From the NCBI GenBank assembly GCA_009838595.1, contig VXRI01000233.1, forward strand, positions 1-6,178: a DNA stretch of 6,178 bases. Direction: 5' to 3'. The notes under the pieces are model-generated. The model saw only the letters and a list, made by a program, of their open reading frames with translations. It searched no databases and had not been told where the DNA came from. Shown piece after piece: positions 4,008 to 6,178 of this stretch. This DNA comes from Chloroflexota bacterium (lineage in GTDB: Bacteria; Chloroflexota; Dehalococcoidia; Lucifugimonadales; JADFKI01). The position numbers and the translations under genes were made by a program. How positions within the stretch are numbered: position 1 is the stretch's first letter; each line of letters opens with the position of its first letter.

Positions 4008-6178
4008 TTAGCCAATGTCCCTCACACGGTATATCGCCGTCTCGCCATTGTCGAATACTCTGTCTAGCGCGCCGTCTAGGTTATCTGCGAACTTTGCCAT
4101 GCCTTCGGGGAAGTATATGCGCTCTAGGTGGCCCAGATAGACATATTTGACGTTGTAGGCGCGCATTAGCGCTAGAGCTTGCGCGACGTCCTGCGTCGAG
4201 TAGATTGTGCGCACGGCTTCGGTGCGGCGGCTGACTTCGTAGGCGTAGCCTGCGCGCTGCTGTTCTTGATGCCACTGCCAGCCGATGACGCTCGGCAAGC
4301 CCGTGTACATCGACACGCGCCCAGCCCAGCGATACGACGGCGTTACCGCTTCCAAGACGATGGGCGAGCCTTGCACATTTCGCCGCAGCCAACGGATGCC
4401 TTCATAGTCTGTCGCAAGGTCTATCAATTCACCGTTTTTCTCTCGGAACGACGAGCCTTCCATGAAGGCGATGCCGTTCAGCGTCAGCGGCGTAACATAG
4501 CCCTCGAACCTGTCGCGCAGCCTGTCCTGCGTGCCCAGCACCGGGTATATCGCGACGCCAATCAGCAGCGCGGCGAGCGATATTTGCCACGCCCGCCGAA
4601 CCGGCGCGATGCGCGACAATACGCTGCTTTGCACGCGAAACAGACGCCACAACAGGTACGCGGACGCGATACCGAGCATCACCCACACTTGCAGATAGAA
4701 CTTGAATATGCTGTTCAGCCGGTCGATGTCGCCTTCCACGCGGAAAAAGTCCAGCCCGACGACGAGCGACAGCGCTACCAACGCCAACAGCAGCGCAAAT
4801 CCGAGTTGCGCCGCGTCCGGCCTGCCCCGCAGCAGTACACCCGCACCTATTGCCACAAGCAGCAGCGACAACGCTAGGGCAAACGGCACTGTGCTGCCCA
4901 CAACTCCGCTGAATGCCGCCGTAATCGCATTCGCAACCAGCAGCGCACCCGCAAGTGCCGCAAATAGCCATGCTGTGCTGACGGGGGCGTTGCCGTTTAT
5001 GGAGTTGCGGGACGCGGCGGCGTTGCCACCATCAGCGTGTCCGATATTGACAGCGTTAGAACCGGGGACTGTGATTCCATCTTTGCTATCGGCATCAGCG
5101 CCCACGACGGTAACTGTGTTGCTGTTATCGCCGACATTACCGGCGGGAATTGCCCTTCTATCATCACTTGCGTTTACCTCGCCATCAGCATTTACGAGGG
5201 CGACAGCGCTTCTAGCGCCACCGGCGTGAGCTGCCTCGTCTGCGCCGTCCAGCACATCGTACAGTTGGCTGAACTTGCGGCGCAGTGCATTAGCGTACCG
5301 ACTCGCGCTGCCCGCTAGTTCGTCTATTGCGAAGGTGGCGATTATGAACACGAAGAGGCCAAATATGGCTAGGAACTGCCAAAGAACAGTCGTGTTTGTG
5401 GTGGATTCTATACTGTTGTAAAAGGTTTCGCCGGCTAGGTGGTATGGCAGGAATGCGGCGAAGCCTGCTATTACCATGAATACAGTCTTGACTACCGCTC
5501 GCAGCAACACGAGCAGCGTTATGCCGCCATGCGACAAGAACTCTGCGAAGAGTATCGCGGCGGCGGCGACTATGATGTATGTCGGCAAGTCCCATGTGTT
5601 CAGCGGCGCGAGCGAACCTACGGCAATGCCGAGTATCACGATGCGCAGGTTCGCGGCGGTGAAGATTGACGACATTGCCGCGCGTAATGCGCCCATCGCT
5701 GATATGTCTGTCTGCGATGTACTCGGCTCTGCGCGACTCGCATCGGCTTGTAATCTTCGCCCGGCTAGCACCACAGCTAACGCGAGTCCCAGCATTAGTA
5801 CCGTGAACGGTATCGCCATCAAGTGCGCGTGCAGGTCTGCGAACAAAAATGTGAAGAATGGGAACTCCGTAATCTCATGACCGGGTGGGTCGGGCGGCAT
5901 CATGCGGCTGCTGCGCCAGAAATCGAACTCGCCGAACGGCTGACCGGACAGCACATTGCCCACGCCATGCCATACCTGTATTGCGCCGTCCAAATTGCCC
6001 AGCACGACGACAAACGCCACGCCGACAAGCCCCATTAACACAGGAGAGCGACTCGGATCGCTTATCAGAATACCCATGCTATCGTCTAAGCGGCGCGACG
6101 CAGACCGCACTAGGTTGTACACTATGGTGTACACGCCGCCCGCCGTTAGCGCGAAGAATGTCGGCACGGCGAGGTTGA
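4008..6178 (-). CDS. DUF2298 (Chlor_Arch YYY) polytopic membrane protein, N-terminus missing at right edge
   Basis: The frame is open to the right edge (NLA precedes a GTG at 6167), so the true start lies outside and the GTG is only an internal valine. Residues below count from that GTG, 719 in all. Family signatures are FDFWRSSRMMP (81-91), ITEFPFFTFLFADLHAHLMA (99-118), LNTWDLPTY (189-197) and DRLNSIFKFYLQVW (482-495). These mark the DUF2298/YYY family of Chloroflexota and archaea, whose function is unknown. Its many helices and conserved acidic/His loop motifs resemble lipid-linked sugar glycosyltransferases (GT-C), but that is a guess. I count about 11 or 12 hydrophobic segments (for example 45-62, 104-136, 173-190, 216-240, 262-283, 397-446, 453-471, 489-510, 528-545), then a soluble C-terminal domain (about 580-719) with YRWAGRVSMYTGLPSVIGWQ and VKYVYLGHLER. 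A polar, Asn/Asp/Gly/Ala-rich segment at about 305-396 separates two helices. It ends with TAA at 4010-4008. No downstream terminator was seen. Confidence 0.9.
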   Translation of the reverse strand, partial: NLAVPTFFALTAGGVYTIVYNLVRSASRRLDDSMGILISDPSRSPVLMGLVGVAFVVVLGNLDGAIQVWHGVGNVLSGQPFGEFDFWRSSRMMPPDPPGHEITEFPFFTFLFADLHAHLMAIPFTVLMLGLALAVVLAGRRLQADASRAEPSTSQTDISAMGALRAAMSSIFTAANLRIVILGIAVGSLAPLNTWDLPTYIIVAAAAILFAEFLSHGGITLLVLLRAVVKTVFMVIAGFAAFLPYHLAGETFYNSIESTTNTTVLWQFLAIFGLFVFIIATFAIDELAGSASRYANALRRKFSQLYDVLDGADEAAHAGGARSAVALVNADGEVNASDDRRAIPAGNVGDNSNTVTVVGADADSKDGITVPGSNAVNIGHADGGNAAASRNSINGNAPVSTAWLFAALAGALLVANAITAAFSGVVGSTVPFALALSLLLVAIGAGVLLRGRPDAAQLGFALLLALVALSLVVGLDFFRVEGDIDRLNSIFKFYLQVWVMLGIASAYLLWRLFRVQSSVLSRIAPVRRAWQISLAALLIGVAIYPVLGTQDRLRDRFEGYVTPLTLNGIAFMEGSSFREKNGELIDLATDYEGIRWLRRNVQGSPIVLEAVTPSYRWAGRVSMYTGLPSVIGWQWHQEQQRAGYAYEVSRRTEAVRTIYSTQDVAQALALMRAYNVKYVYLGHLERIYFPEGMAKFADNLDGALDRVFDNGETAIYRVRDIG

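Noticed and set aside
4000..4012. Small hairpin GCTAA-CGC-TTAGC at the DUF2298 stop codon
   Set aside because: The stem is only 5 bp, AT-containing, overlaps the stop and has no following T-run, so it does not qualify as a rho-independent terminator.
4179..5229. Long plus-strand frames antisense to the DUF2298 gene
   Set aside because: They are compositional shadows (Arg/Gln- or Ser/Ala/Thr-rich) with no motifs or ribosome-binding sites, and the minus strand carries the conserved family signatures.

Overview
This window is bacterial. All intact genes lie on the minus strand, in moderately GC-rich DNA with small, repeat-bearing AT-rich gaps. The best taxonomic hint is the large membrane protein at the right end. 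It carries the DUF2298 ('YYY', Chlor_Arch) signature, a family known mainly from Chloroflexota and archaea. Uma2-type nuclease genes are also abundant in Chloroflexota, and short palindromic intergenic repeats of this kind are common there. I infer a Chloroflexota genome, perhaps a Dehalococcoidia/SAR202-like lineage. That is an inference from gene families, not a phylogeny.

Layout from left to right: (1) at 1-118, the first 39 codons of an MFS transporter leaving the left edge, with an extended -10 promoter candidate just upstream. (2) At 119-576, a gap holding a palindromic, MITE-like repeat (202-288) and a GC-rich stretch without a convincing gene. (3) At 577-3541, a three-gene minus-strand unit transcribed right to left: a cupin of the cysteine dioxygenase-like group, a Uma2-family PD-(D/E)xK protein, and a four-domain rhodanese. 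Spacings are 29 and 11 bp. The ribosome-binding site of the rhodanese overlaps the stop codon of the Uma2 gene, and a sigma70-like promoter candidate precedes the cupin. (4) At 3542-4007, a gap with a second copy of the palindromic element (3635-3735) and, on the plus strand, a RelE/ParE toxin relic broken by single-base frameshifts (about 3797-3974). (5) From 4008 to the right edge, a DUF2298 membrane protein that lacks its N-terminus because the window ends.

Functionally, the cupin and the tetra-rhodanese form a plausible thiol/sulfur module: one would oxidise a thiol or persulfide and the other would shuttle sulfane sulfur. The Uma2 gene between them has no obvious sulfur role, although it is translationally tied in. 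The most informative details are the decayed toxin, the repeat family whose short stem varies by compensatory changes (with one arm whose core is flipped relative to its flanks), and an inter-helix low-complexity insertion of about 90 residues in the DUF2298 protein. I see no clear evidence of a wholly new defence or mobile system.
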